Assembly: GCA_016792625.1 (NCBI GenBank)
Contig: JAEUKK010000177.1
Coordinates: 1-48,839, forward strand
Reading direction: 5' to 3'
Source of the DNA: Deltaproteobacteria bacterium
Lineage (GTDB): Bacteria > Myxococcota_A > UBA796 > UBA2385
Length of the DNA stretch: 48,839 nucleotides
The translations under genes and the position numbers were made by a program. Positions 16,776 to 25,117 of this stretch are shown in pieces (within the stretch, counting starts at the first letter, position 1; each line of letters opens with the position of its first letter). The notes beneath the pieces are model-generated. The model ran no database searches, was not told the origin of the DNA, and worked only from the letters and a program-made list of their open reading frames with translations.

Positions 16776-18761
16776 TCAGGGCTCTTGCAGGCTCGGCGCC
16801 CAGGGACGGATCCCAGAGGGTTCGAGGCTGAACACGGTGAGCGCCCGGTCGACCTCTCGATCTTCCCCGAAGCGGGCGCCGCCGGCTACCGGATCGCGCA
16901 GCACAACTTGGCCCAGCTCTTTGCGAATGGCGTCCCGGTCGGCACCTCCGGCGAGCACAGCGAGGCTGAGCAGCTGGGTGCAGTCCCAGGCCAGCGCGTC
17001 GACCACGCGGGGCGTGCGGCCGGTGGCGCTCTCCATCGTGGTGACAAAGGCGGTGACCGCGCCGGTGTCGAGGCCCGGATCGAAGGCGTCGACGAAGACG
17101 CTGCGGCGCATGTACTGGCCGCCGGCCTCGACGATCTTCGGGTTGTTCCAGCCGTTGAGGCCCATCAGCACGATCGGCCGCGCGCCGCGCCCGGGCCGGA
17201 AGCTGCCCACGGGGAACTCTTCATAGGCCAGCGCGCTGGCGACCAGGGGCGCGGTCGCCGCGTTGTCAGGGATGAAGATGGCGTCCACGTCGACGGCCAG
17301 GGGCGCGCTGGCCCGGCTGCCGTCTGAGCTGGCCCGCCCGCCGCGCAGCTTCCGCGCCGGGCCCAGGAATTCGCGGGCGTCGGCGGCGTAGCTGATCGAG
17401 CTGACCACCGTGCCGCCCCGGGCCTTGACCTCGCGCAAAAAGGCCTCGTTGGCGGTGTCTCCGTAGCCGTTGCTCGGGTAGAGCACCGCGAAACGAGAGA
17501 AGCTGCGGTCCTTCATCGCGTGCTCAACCAGGGCCGCGACCTGCTCCTCGACCGACAAGAAGCCGCGAAAAACATAGTCGCCGGCCTTGGTCGCGTCCTC
17601 ACCTTGGCTCAGGGTGACCATGGGCACACCCAGGCCCTGGGCGGTGCGGGTGGCGTCGGCCACGTCCTCTTTGAGCAGCGGGCCGAGCAGGGCCACCGCG
17701 CCTTGGTTGATCACGAGGTCTTCGACCGCCGCGCCGATCTTGCCGGTGTGCAGCTGGCTGTCGACGAAGGCCAGCTCGAGGTGGCCGCCGCTGCGCGCGT
17801 TGGCCAGCTCGATGACCTGCCGCAGCTGCTTGCCGACCGAGGCGTACTGGCCGCTCATCGGGATGATCACGCCCACCTTGCCCGCCACCGTCTTGTCGCC
17901 GCCCGCCGCGCGCTTGAGCAGCAGCTTGACCTCGGGCGCCTTGGGGCTGGTCGGCCAGGTGGTGAGGAACTGTTCGCCCTGGCGCTGGGCTTCGCCGGCG
18001 CGGCCCGAGCGCATGGCCTCTTTGATGCGGAGGAAGGCGTCCAGCTCGTTGTTGACCGGACTGCCGCCGGTGGCAGCGGCGATCTCTTCGGTCTGGGCGG
18101 CAGAGAGCAGGTCGCTGAGGCTCCCCCGAATTTTGGCGACCTGCGCGGGGTCGCCTTCAGCGTAGGAGAGGGCCTTCTTGACGTACTCCCGCACCTTCGA
18201 GGGGTTGCTGCCCTGGTCGGCTGCGTCGCGGGCGAGCATGCGGTAACGATCCGCGTTCATGCTGGCGGGCACGTTCTTGTCGGCGATGAGCTGCAGGGTG
18301 GCCATCACGTTGCCTGAGGGGCCATCCTCGGCGTTGACCAGCGCGATGCCGAGGCTCGCGGCGTCTTTGAGCCCGCTGTCGGCGTGCTCGGCCACGACCC
18401 GCTGAAACCACGCCTTGGCGACCACGCCGTCGCCGATGAGGCGGCGCAGCTCCCCCGCGTAGAGGGCGGCCCAGGGGACGACCTCGGGCTCGGCCTTGTT
18501 GGTGGCGGCCGCCTCGACCAGGGCGAGGCCGGCCATGCGGTCCTTGACGCCGAGCTTCACCGCGCGCCCGACCACCTCGGGCTGGTCGTTGGATTTGCCG
18601 CCCCCCTTCGCCGCGTGGGCCCCGGTGGCCGAGGCCAGCACGAGGAGCAGCGCGGCCAGCAGCGGGAGGAGCGCGCGCAGCGAGCGGAGCGCCGAGAGGC
18701 CGGTGGAGAGGCGCCGGGGCGCCCCAATGCGGGCTTCGGGCGGGGCGACGCGGAGGTTCAC
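16776..18761 (-). CDS. Periplasmic type I ligand-binding protein with helical N-terminal domain (LpoA/LivK-like)
   Basis: A 661-residue exported protein. An Arg-rich start and hydrophobic core LLPLLAALLLVLASATG ending GAHAAKG form a Sec signal peptide. The helical region to about residue 280 (ALVEAAAT, AWFQRVVAEHADSG, LQLIADKN, YRMLARDAADQG) resembles TPR repeats. From there to the end it reads as a Leu/Ile/Val-binding (Peripla_BP_6) fold: KVGVIIPMSGQYASVGKQLRQVIELA, LLGPLLKEDV, VLYPSNGYGDTANEAFLREVKARGG, VDAIFIPDNA. TPR plus this fold recalls LpoA, the activator of penicillin-binding protein 1A, but no ABC permease is nearby and the role is unproven. I chose GTG 18761, which overlaps the dnaJ stop in GTGA and has GGAG upstream; an upstream start at 18806 is less likely. 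Confidence 0.82.
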   Translation of the reverse strand: MNLRVAPPEARIGAPRRLSTGLSALRSLRALLPLLAALLLVLASATGAHAAKGGGKSNDQPEVVGRAVKLGVKDRMAGLALVEAAATNKAEPEVVPWAALYAGELRRLIGDGVVAKAWFQRVVAEHADSGLKDAASLGIALVNAEDGPSGNVMATLQLIADKNVPASMNADRYRMLARDAADQGSNPSKVREYVKKALSYAEGDPAQVAKIRGSLSDLLSAAQTEEIAAATGGSPVNNELDAFLRIKEAMRSGRAGEAQRQGEQFLTTWPTSPKAPEVKLLLKRAAGGDKTVAGKVGVIIPMSGQYASVGKQLRQVIELANARSGGHLELAFVDSQLHTGKIGAAVEDLVINQGAVALLGPLLKEDVADATRTAQGLGVPMVTLSQGEDATKAGDYVFRGFLSVEEQVAALVEHAMKDRSFSRFAVLYPSNGYGDTANEAFLREVKARGGTVVSSISYAADAREFLGPARKLRGGRASSDGSRASAPLAVDVDAIFIPDNAATAPLVASALAYEEFPVGSFRPGRGARPIVLMGLNGWNNPKIVEAGGQYMRRSVFVDAFDPGLDTGAVTAFVTTMESATGRTPRVVDALAWDCTQLLSLAVLAGGADRDAIRKELGQVVLRDPVAGGARFGEDREVDRALTVFSLEPSGIRPWAPSLQEP

Positions 18762-19843
18762 GGGCGGTCTCCGGGGGAGCGGCGGGCGGCGAGCGCCTCG
18801 TCCCACTGCTGACGGGCGGGGTGCTGCCGGGCGGTGAACACGCCAGAGAGCCGGCTGAGCGCGGCGCGCGCCTCGGGTTCGAGCGCGGGCGGCACCTCGA
18901 CCACGACCTTGACCTGCAGGTCACCCACGGCCTTGCCGCCGGCCTCGGGCAGGCCGCGGCCGCTGAGCTTGAAGATGCGGCCGGATGGGGTGCCCGACGG
19001 GATGCGGATGGTGGTCACCCCGGTGAGCGTGGGCACCTGCAGCTCGGCGCCCAGCGCGGCCTCGGTGAACAGCAGCGGGGCCTCGCAGAGCAGGTCGAGG
19101 CCCCGGCGCCGGAAGAGCGGGTGCTCGGCGACCGACAGAAGCACGAGCAGGTCACCCGGCGCGCCGCCATCTTTGGGTTCGTCACCTTTGCCCTTGATCT
19201 TGAGCTTCTGGCCGTTGGCGACCCCGGCGGGCACCCGGATCTTGAGCAGCTCGCTCAGATCGAGGGCGCCCCGCCCGTCGCAGCTGCGGCAGTCTGCGAT
19301 CTTGACCCAACCCCTGCCGTCGCAGTGCGGGCAGTCCGTGCGCAGCAGCACACGGGTGGGGGAGCGCCCCGAGCCTTTGCAGGGGGCGCAGGGCTTGCGG
19401 CCGGTCTTGGGCTCAGCGCCCGTGCCCTCGCAGGCGCCGCAGCGGGTGCGGCGGCGCAGGCTCACCTCGCGCACACAGCCGGTGGCCACCTCTTCGAGCT
19501 GCAGCGAGAGCGTGTACTTGAGATCTTCGCCCTTCTCGCGCTTCTTTCGCCCGAAGAGGTTGGCGAAGGTGCCCGCCACGTAGGCGTTGAGGTCTTCGGG
19601 CGTCGGCGGCTTGCCGTCGGCCCGGAACAGCGGGCCCAAGCTGTCGTAGCGGGCGCGCTGCTCGGGGTCGGAGAGCACCTGCCACGCCTCGGTGATCTCG
19701 CGGAAGCGCCGGGCGGCCTCTTCGTCACCCGGCCGCCGGTCCGGGTGGTACTGCATGGCCAGCGCCCGGTACGCCTTCTTGAGGTCGTCGGGGCTGGCGT
19801 CACGCTTCACGCCGAGCACTTCGTAGTAGTCGCGGGTGGGCAC
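18758..19843 (-). CDS. dnaJ: Chaperone DnaJ (Hsp40)
   Basis: Co-chaperone that delivers clients to DnaK and stimulates its ATPase. The J domain (1-70) has the essential HPD at 33-35 and the usual DYYEVLGV start. Four zinc-finger repeats of CxxCxGxG type are present (CGACEGTG, CAPCKGSG, CPHCDGRG, CRSCDGRG), followed by the two beta client-binding domains (LKIRVPAGVANGQKLKIKGKGDEP, VPTLTGVTTIRIPSGT). The glycine/phenylalanine linker is short and not very Gly-rich (NAYVAGTFANLFGRKKREKGED), unlike E. coli DnaJ. At 361 residues it is otherwise typical. It follows dnaK by 44 bases and its stop overlaps the start of the periplasmic binding protein gene. Confidence 0.95.
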   Translation of the reverse strand: MPTRDYYEVLGVKRDASPDDLKKAYRALAMQYHPDRRPGDEEAARRFREITEAWQVLSDPEQRARYDSLGPLFRADGKPPTPEDLNAYVAGTFANLFGRKKREKGEDLKYTLSLQLEEVATGCVREVSLRRRTRCGACEGTGAEPKTGRKPCAPCKGSGRSPTRVLLRTDCPHCDGRGWVKIADCRSCDGRGALDLSELLKIRVPAGVANGQKLKIKGKGDEPKDGGAPGDLLVLLSVAEHPLFRRRGLDLLCEAPLLFTEAALGAELQVPTLTGVTTIRIPSGTPSGRIFKLSGRGLPEAGGKAVGDLQVKVVVEVPPALEPEARAALSRLSGVFTARQHPARQQWDEALAARRSPGDRP

Positions 19844-19887
19844 GGCTCCTCCGAGGGCGGGCGTCCCGGGCGCCGGGGTGGGGCGGG

Positions 19888-21867
19888 CTATCCCGCGGCG
19901 CCGCGACCGTCCGCCGCGGGGGTGCGCGTGTGCCCAGGGTGCGGTGCGGCGGCCGATCCAAGCCCGGCGCGGCGGGCCCCTTTGCCCTGGTCGTCGAGCA
20001 GCTCGTCGTCGCTGGCGCCGCCGGCGGCCTCGGCGTCGAGCTGGTCGCGGATGTCGCCGTAGATGGCCTCGGCGAGCAGCTGGGCGGCGTTGAACAGCCG
20101 GTCGTGCGCCGCGCTGATCAGCTCAAGATCACCGCTGTCGAGGGAGTCTTCGGCGGTGCGCAGCGCGTCCTCGACCTCGGCCCGGGCGTCGGCGCTGAGC
20201 TCGGCGCCGTACTCCTCGTAGGACCGCTGGGTGTTGTAGAGCAGCCCGTCGAGCTGGTTGCGGGTGGCGGCGGTGAGCTGCCGGCGCTCGTCGTCGCCCC
20301 GGTAGAGCTCGGCCTGGCGCACCATCTCTTCGACCTCGGCGTCGCTGAGCCCGCTGCTGCTCACGATCCGCAGGGTCTGGGCCCGGCCGGTGCCGAGGTC
20401 TTTGGCGCGCACGTGCATGATGCCGTTGGCGTCGAGCTCGAAGGTGACCTCGATCTCGGGCACGCCGCGGGGCGCCGGCGGCAGGCCGCTGAGCTCGACC
20501 TTGCCGAGGCTCTTGTTGTCGGCCACCATCGGCCGCTCGCCCTGAACGACGTGCACGCGCACCATGTCCTGGCCGTCGCGGGCGGTTGTGAAGACCTTGC
20601 TTTTGCGGCAGGGGATGTTCGTGTTGCGCGGGATGATCGGCTCCATCACCCCGCCGGCGATCTCGATGCCCATGCTCAGCGGCGTCACGTCGATGAGCAG
20701 GACGTCCTTGACCTCGCCGCTCAGCACGCTGGCCTGGATGCCCGCGCCCACCGCGACCACCTCATCGGGGTTGATGCCGCGCTCGGGCGCCTTTCCGAAG
20801 ATCTGCTGCACCTTGCGCTGCACGCGGGGCATGCGGGTCATGCCGCCGACCAGCAGCACGGCGTCGAGCTGGCTCGGGTCGAGGTGCGCGTCGTTGAGCG
20901 CGGCCAAACAGGGGCCCTCAAGCCGGCTGATCAAGGGCTCGACCAGCTCCTCGAGCTCGCGCCGGGTGATGCTGCGCAGCAAGTGCACCGGGCCCGCCGG
21001 GCCGACCGCCAAGAAGGGCAGGTTGATGTCGGTCTCATCGGCGCTGGACAGCTCGTGCTTGGCTTTTTCGGCCGCCTCCTTGAGCCGCTGCATGGCGACC
21101 TTGTCGCCGCGCAGGTCCATGCCCTCGTCTTCGAGGAAGCCGTTGAGCAGCCACTCCACGATGAGGTTGTCGAAGTCTTCGCCGCCGAGGAAGGTGTCGC
21201 CGTTGGTGCTGCGCACCTGGAAGACGCCGGCGTCCATCTCGAGGATGCTCACGTCGAAGGTGCCGCCGCCGAGGTCAAAGACGGCGACCTTCTCGCGCTC
21301 TTTGCGGCCGAGGCCGTAGGCCAGCGCGGCGGCGGTCGGCTCGTTGATGATGCGCAAGACCTCGAGGCCGGCGATGCGCCCGGCGTCTTTGGTCGCCTGG
21401 CGCTGGCTGTCGTTGAAGTAGGCGGGGACGGTGATGATCGCCTTATCAACGGTCTCGCCGAGGTAAGCCTCGGCGATGCCCTTCATCTTCTCCAAGACCA
21501 TCGCGCTGATCTGGGGCGGTGAGTAGGCTTGGCCGTTCACCCGCACCCAGGCGTCGTTGTTCTCGGACGGCACGATGTCGTAGGGCACCAAGCCGCGGGT
21601 GCGCTGGGTGGCCTCGTCGGTGAACTTGCGCCCGATCAAGCGCTTGACCGCGAACAAGGTGCGCTCGGGGTTGGTGACCGCCTGTCGCCGCGCGATCTGG
21701 CCGACGAGGCGGCCGCCGTCGTTGGTGAACGCGACCACCGACGGCGTGGTGCGGCTGCCCTCATCGTTGGGGATCACGAGCGGATCGCCATGCTCGATGA
21801 TCGACACGCAGGAGTTGGTCGTGCCAAGGTCGATGCCGATGGCGCGGGTGGGGCGGGCCTGGGACAT
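19888..21867 (-). CDS. dnaK: Chaperone DnaK (Hsp70)
   Basis: The housekeeping Hsp70: ATP-driven folding chaperone. Starting at ATG 21867 (GGAG eight bases upstream) it has 659 residues, close to normal; the frame is open further upstream but that extension is low-complexity and unsupported. Motifs: AIGIDLGTTNSCVSI, IITVPAYFNDSQRQATKDAG, IINEPTAAALAYGL, FDLGGGTFDVSIL, LVGGMTRMPRV, and the linker plus substrate-binding start VLLIDVTPLSMGIEIAGG. A complete helical lid (LSDAEVEEMVRQAELY through LLAEAIYGDI) distinguishes it from the paralogue at 11138-12976. The C-terminus is Ala/Gly-rich and lacks a clear acidic EEVD-like end. Order grpE-dnaK-dnaJ is the classic heat-shock arrangement. Confidence 0.97.
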   Translation of the reverse strand: MSQARPTRAIGIDLGTTNSCVSIIEHGDPLVIPNDEGSRTTPSVVAFTNDGGRLVGQIARRQAVTNPERTLFAVKRLIGRKFTDEATQRTRGLVPYDIVPSENNDAWVRVNGQAYSPPQISAMVLEKMKGIAEAYLGETVDKAIITVPAYFNDSQRQATKDAGRIAGLEVLRIINEPTAAALAYGLGRKEREKVAVFDLGGGTFDVSILEMDAGVFQVRSTNGDTFLGGEDFDNLIVEWLLNGFLEDEGMDLRGDKVAMQRLKEAAEKAKHELSSADETDINLPFLAVGPAGPVHLLRSITRRELEELVEPLISRLEGPCLAALNDAHLDPSQLDAVLLVGGMTRMPRVQRKVQQIFGKAPERGINPDEVVAVGAGIQASVLSGEVKDVLLIDVTPLSMGIEIAGGVMEPIIPRNTNIPCRKSKVFTTARDGQDMVRVHVVQGERPMVADNKSLGKVELSGLPPAPRGVPEIEVTFELDANGIMHVRAKDLGTGRAQTLRIVSSSGLSDAEVEEMVRQAELYRGDDERRQLTAATRNQLDGLLYNTQRSYEEYGAELSADARAEVEDALRTAEDSLDSGDLELISAAHDRLFNAAQLLAEAIYGDIRDQLDAEAAGGASDDELLDDQGKGARRAGLGSAAAPHPGHTRTPAADGRGAAG

Positions 21868-21951
21868 GTCGGGCTCCAGCGAGGGCGGAGGCGGGGAGGC
21901 GGGGAGGCCGGGCGCGCGGCGGGCCACGCGCAGAGCCGTGTGCGGAGGGGC

Positions 21952-23682
21952 TCAGTCGTCGTCGGTGGGGGCCGTGGCGTCGGTCCGCTGGGTGTCGTCG
22001 TCTTGGAGCGGCACGGCAGCGGGGGTACGGCCAGGCGGACGCCGCAGATCCCAGGAGGTCGCGGGTGGCGCCTCGAGCAGCCCGCTGTCGGCGGGCAGGT
22101 CGATGGTGTCGAGGTCGAGCACGTTCTCATCGGCGTCGACCGCACCGAAGACCAAGCCGGGGACCGAGCCGTGGACCAGGCCGGTGGGCGCCTCGTCCTC
22201 TGCCCCCAAGTCGGACGACCCGCTGGGTGAGGCTGAGGTGGTCGGCTCGGTTCGCGCGGCGCCTTCGAGGCCCGCCGCCGGCTCGGCTTCGGCTGCGGAG
22301 GGCGGCTGGCCCGGCGCGGCGGGGCCGGCGGGCGCGGGCAGGGCCCGCGGGCTGACCGCCACGCTGACCCGCGCCGCGCGCAAAAGGCGCCCCTCGAAGG
22401 TGTACCCGGGCTGCAGCTCGGCCGCGATGCTGCCGTCTGGGACGGTGTCGGTCTCGATCCGCTGCAGGGCCTCGTGCTGCTCGGGGTTGAACGGCGAGCC
22501 CGGATCGGCAGAGATGGCCTCGAGGCCGAGCTTTTTGAGGCCCCGGTGCAGCTGCTCGGCGATCATGCGCAGGCCCGAGACCACCGCGCCTTGCTCACCT
22601 TGGGCGTGCTGCACGGCGAGCTGCAGGTTGTCGAGCACGGGCAGCAGCTCGCGCAGCGGACGGGTGGCGTCGCGGCGGCGCTGCTCTTCGAGCTCACGCT
22701 TGCGGCGCTCATGCGCGCGCTCCAGATCGCGCTCGAGGCGGACGATCTGCTCGGCCCGCTCGCCGAGCAGCTTCGCGTTCTCGAGCAGGACCCGGTCGGC
22801 CTCGGCCTTCGCGTCCTCGGCGCGGGTCGTGCGCGCGCTGGCCCGCTGCAAGGCCTCTTCGGCGGCGCGCTTCTCGCGCACGAGGCGCTGGGCGGCCGCC
22901 CGCACCCGCCCGAGCTCGGCCTGGGCCTCGCTCAGCTCGGTTCGACCAGCGTCGGCTTGGGCCTGCAGCTCAGTGATCTCGGCCTGTAGCGCCTGCTCGC
23001 GCTCGAGCGCGGCGTGCAGGGCAGCGGAGCCGAGCTCCTCGGCCCGGCGCAGCTCGCGGACCTCTTGGCTCAGGGCGGCGATCAGCTCTGCTTCGGCTTC
23101 AGCGGCCTCGCGCTCCAATCGCGCGACCTCTTCGTCTTCGTCGTCATCTTCACCGGGCGCGCCCTCAGCCGGCGCGGCCCCGCCGTCGCCTTGGCGCCAG
23201 AGGGCGAGCAGGTCGTCGTCGGGGTCGGGCGCGGCTTGGCGGCGGGCGTGCAGGCTGTCGAGGCCGCCGCCGAGGGGATCGGCGTCGGTCCAGGTCGGCG
23301 TCGCGCTCACCCGGGGCGCGCGGCTGGGCAGGGCGAAGGTGGCCTCTTCCTCGGGGAGGTCGTCGTCTTGTGCGTCCAGGTCGGCATCCTCGTCGCGCCC
23401 CCCCCGCTCGCCGGGGTCGGCCGCCCAGCCGGGGATGCGGGGGAGCGCCGGCGCCGCGTCGTCCTCGTCGAGCTCGGACTCATCGACGCTCAGATCGGCG
23501 GCCAGCGCGGCTTCGGCGGCGGCGAGCTCCCGCGGATCGGCGACCCGGCGGGCACGGGAGCGGTCACGCTGCTCGACCGCGGCCAAGGCTGCGGCCAAAA
23601 GATCGTCATCGACGTCAATCGTGAAGCTGGGGCCGCGGGAGGGCGGGCCGCCGGGCGGTGGGGCGGCGGGGGTGCGGGACAA
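21952..23682 (-). CDS. grpE: Nucleotide exchange factor GrpE, greatly enlarged
   Basis: GrpE opens the DnaK nucleotide cleft to release ADP. The recognisable core occupies about residues 290-445: a long helix (ERDLERAHERRKRELEEQRRRD), then RELLPVLDNLQLAVQHA, GLRMIAEQLHRGLKKLGLE, and the beta domain FNPEQHEALQRIETD and GYTFEGRLLRAARVSVA. Around it sit an acidic, low-complexity N-terminus (1-180), a coiled coil of Glu/Ala/Arg heptads (about 180-330) and a Pro/Ala/Ser/Thr-rich acidic C-terminal tail of about 130 residues. At 576 residues it is about three times the usual size. The start codon is TTG, with GGAGG four bases before it. The promoter upstream is listed separately. Extra parts may tether or oligomerise the factor; that is inference. 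Confidence 0.9.
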   Translation of the reverse strand: MSRTPAAPPPGGPPSRGPSFTIDVDDDLLAAALAAVEQRDRSRARRVADPRELAAAEAALAADLSVDESELDEDDAAPALPRIPGWAADPGERGGRDEDADLDAQDDDLPEEEATFALPSRAPRVSATPTWTDADPLGGGLDSLHARRQAAPDPDDDLLALWRQGDGGAAPAEGAPGEDDDEDEEVARLEREAAEAEAELIAALSQEVRELRRAEELGSAALHAALEREQALQAEITELQAQADAGRTELSEAQAELGRVRAAAQRLVREKRAAEEALQRASARTTRAEDAKAEADRVLLENAKLLGERAEQIVRLERDLERAHERRKRELEEQRRRDATRPLRELLPVLDNLQLAVQHAQGEQGAVVSGLRMIAEQLHRGLKKLGLEAISADPGSPFNPEQHEALQRIETDTVPDGSIAAELQPGYTFEGRLLRAARVSVAVSPRALPAPAGPAAPGQPPSAAEAEPAAGLEGAARTEPTTSASPSGSSDLGAEDEAPTGLVHGSVPGLVFGAVDADENVLDLDTIDLPADSGLLEAPPATSWDLRRPPGRTPAAVPLQDDDTQRTDATAPTDDD

Positions 23683-23720
23683 GGGGCCTCCGGAGGGGCG
23701 CGCGGCGCAGCGGTGGGAGG

Positions 23721-23749
23721 ATGATGCCCAAGCCTCGCGCGCCGGTCAA
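23721..23749 (-). promoter_or_regulatory. Candidate promoter of the grpE-dnaK-dnaJ unit
   Basis: On the minus strand TTGACC (23749-23744) and CATCAT (23726-23721) are separated by 17 bases in the gap between hemW and grpE, about 40 bases before the TTG start. The -35 region reads CTTTGACC and the -10 GGGCATCAT, which could also be a weak heat-shock sigma (sigma-32-type) site. No CIRCE operator is present. Confidence 0.4.
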
Positions 23750-23770
23750 AGCGGAACGCAAGGATGACGC

Positions 23771-25018
23771 TCAGGGCGCGCGCTTCGGCGTATGGGCGGT
23801 CGGCGCCGCGGGGCGCAGCGCGTCGACCAGGCGGCGCACCGCCCCGTCGGCGACCGGGAAGGCCCCCGGGGGGAGCTGGAGGCGGCCCGCCCCGGCGCGC
23901 AGCGCACCGCCGCGGATCAAGCGCCCGATCTCGTCGGCGTCGGGGAGGTGGCCCGTATCGGCGCACAGGGCCCTGAGGTCTAGGCCGGCCTCGTGGCGCA
24001 GCGTCGAGAGGATCCGGTCCACCGCGGCCTCACGCGGCGCGGGGCGCTCGACGAGCCCCGCAGGCTGGGCGCGCCAAGCGGCGAGGTCAGCCGCGCGGAG
24101 GGTTCGGGCGCCGTCGGGCCGCAGCCCGTGGGCCGAGGGGCCGAGGCCGGCGTAGGCCCCGCCACGCCAGACCGCCTCGTTGTGCCGGGCGCGGTGGCCG
24201 GGCTGCGCAAAATTGCTGACCTCGTAGCGCTCATATCCAGCGGCCTCGAGGCGCTCGACGATGCGGTCGTACATATCGGCCCACAGGTCGGGATCAGCGG
24301 CTTGGACGCGGCCCTCGTCGCGCAGGCGGGTCAGCGGGGTGCCCGGCTCAAAACTGAGGCCGTACAGAGACACGTGGGGCGGACCGACCTCGAGGAGGGC
24401 GTCGAGATCGGCGTCCAGCTCAGTCATCCGCTGCTCAGGCAGGGCGAAGATGAGGTCGAAGCTCCACGAGCGCAGGGGCAGGCGAGGGAGGGTGGCGAGC
24501 AGGGCGCGGGCCTCCTCTCGGCTGTGCCCCCGCCCGAGGCGACGGGCGTGCTCTGGATCGAAGGTCTGGACCCCCACGCTCAGCCGGTTGACCCCTGCGT
24601 CGACGCGCTCCCGCAGGCCCGCCTCGTCGATCGAGCCGGGGTTGACCTCAAGCGTCACCTCGGCCCCGTCTTGCCGCGGGATGAGAGAGAGGATCCGCGC
24701 GATGTGGGCCGTGGGGACCAGGCTCGGCGTCCCGCCCCCGAAGTAGACCGAGTGGGCGGCCGGCGCGCCGGCGGCGGCCCCGAAGTGGGCGGCCTCGATC
24801 GCCCAATCGGCGGCCACACCCTCGGCCCAGTCGGCGAAGGCAGGCTGCCTGTCGATGTAGACGGTAAACGCGCAGTAGAGGCAGCGGCTCGTGCACCAGG
24901 GCGCGTGCACATAGGCGCCCCAGCCCTGCGCGTCGGCCTCGGCCCGCGCCGCGCGGCGGATCGCGGCCTCGACCGCGGGTTCAGCGGCCTCGGTGGCCGA
25001 TGGAGGGGGCGAGGGCAC
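23771..25018 (-). CDS. hemW: HemW-like radical SAM haem chaperone
   Basis: A 415-residue radical SAM protein of the HemN/HemW group. The [4Fe-4S]-binding CxxxCxxC is C42, C46, C49 in HAPWCTSRCLYCAF; this lacks the extra Cys after the motif expected in true coproporphyrinogen III dehydrogenase (HemN), favouring HemW, which binds haem and delivers it to client proteins. Other family motifs are YFGGGTPSLV, TLEVNPGSID, GVNRLSVGVQTFD, SFDLIFALPEQ, SLYGLSFEPGTPL and YEVSNFAQPGHRARHN. Length is normal. GTG 25018 is preferred because AGGGAG lies just upstream. It precedes grpE by 88 bases; linkage of hemW with the grpE/dnaK region is common in other bacteria. Confidence 0.9.
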   Translation of the reverse strand: MPSPPPSATEAAEPAVEAAIRRAARAEADAQGWGAYVHAPWCTSRCLYCAFTVYIDRQPAFADWAEGVAADWAIEAAHFGAAAGAPAAHSVYFGGGTPSLVPTAHIARILSLIPRQDGAEVTLEVNPGSIDEAGLRERVDAGVNRLSVGVQTFDPEHARRLGRGHSREEARALLATLPRLPLRSWSFDLIFALPEQRMTELDADLDALLEVGPPHVSLYGLSFEPGTPLTRLRDEGRVQAADPDLWADMYDRIVERLEAAGYERYEVSNFAQPGHRARHNEAVWRGGAYAGLGPSAHGLRPDGARTLRAADLAAWRAQPAGLVERPAPREAAVDRILSTLRHEAGLDLRALCADTGHLPDADEIGRLIRGGALRAGAGRLQLPPGAFPVADGAVRRLVDALRPAAPTAHTPKRAP

Positions 25019-25117
25019 CGCGGGCTCCCTGCGCGGGGTGGACGGGGCGGGCTATGGCGCGCGGCCGCCGCGGCCAAGGCGGCCCGCTTCGGGCCCGCGC
25101 CGCGCCGCAGAGGCCCG

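Noticed and set aside
12977..25018. CIRCE operator for the heat-shock genes
   Set aside because: No TTAGCACTC-N9-GAGTGCTAA-like repeat is present upstream of grpE, dnaK or the Hsp70 paralogue.
23993..25117. N-terminal extension of the M16 peptidase by 375 codons
   Set aside because: It overlaps hemW on the opposite strand and shows no M16 or signal sequence; ATG 25118 has a ribosome-binding site and begins just before the M16 fold.
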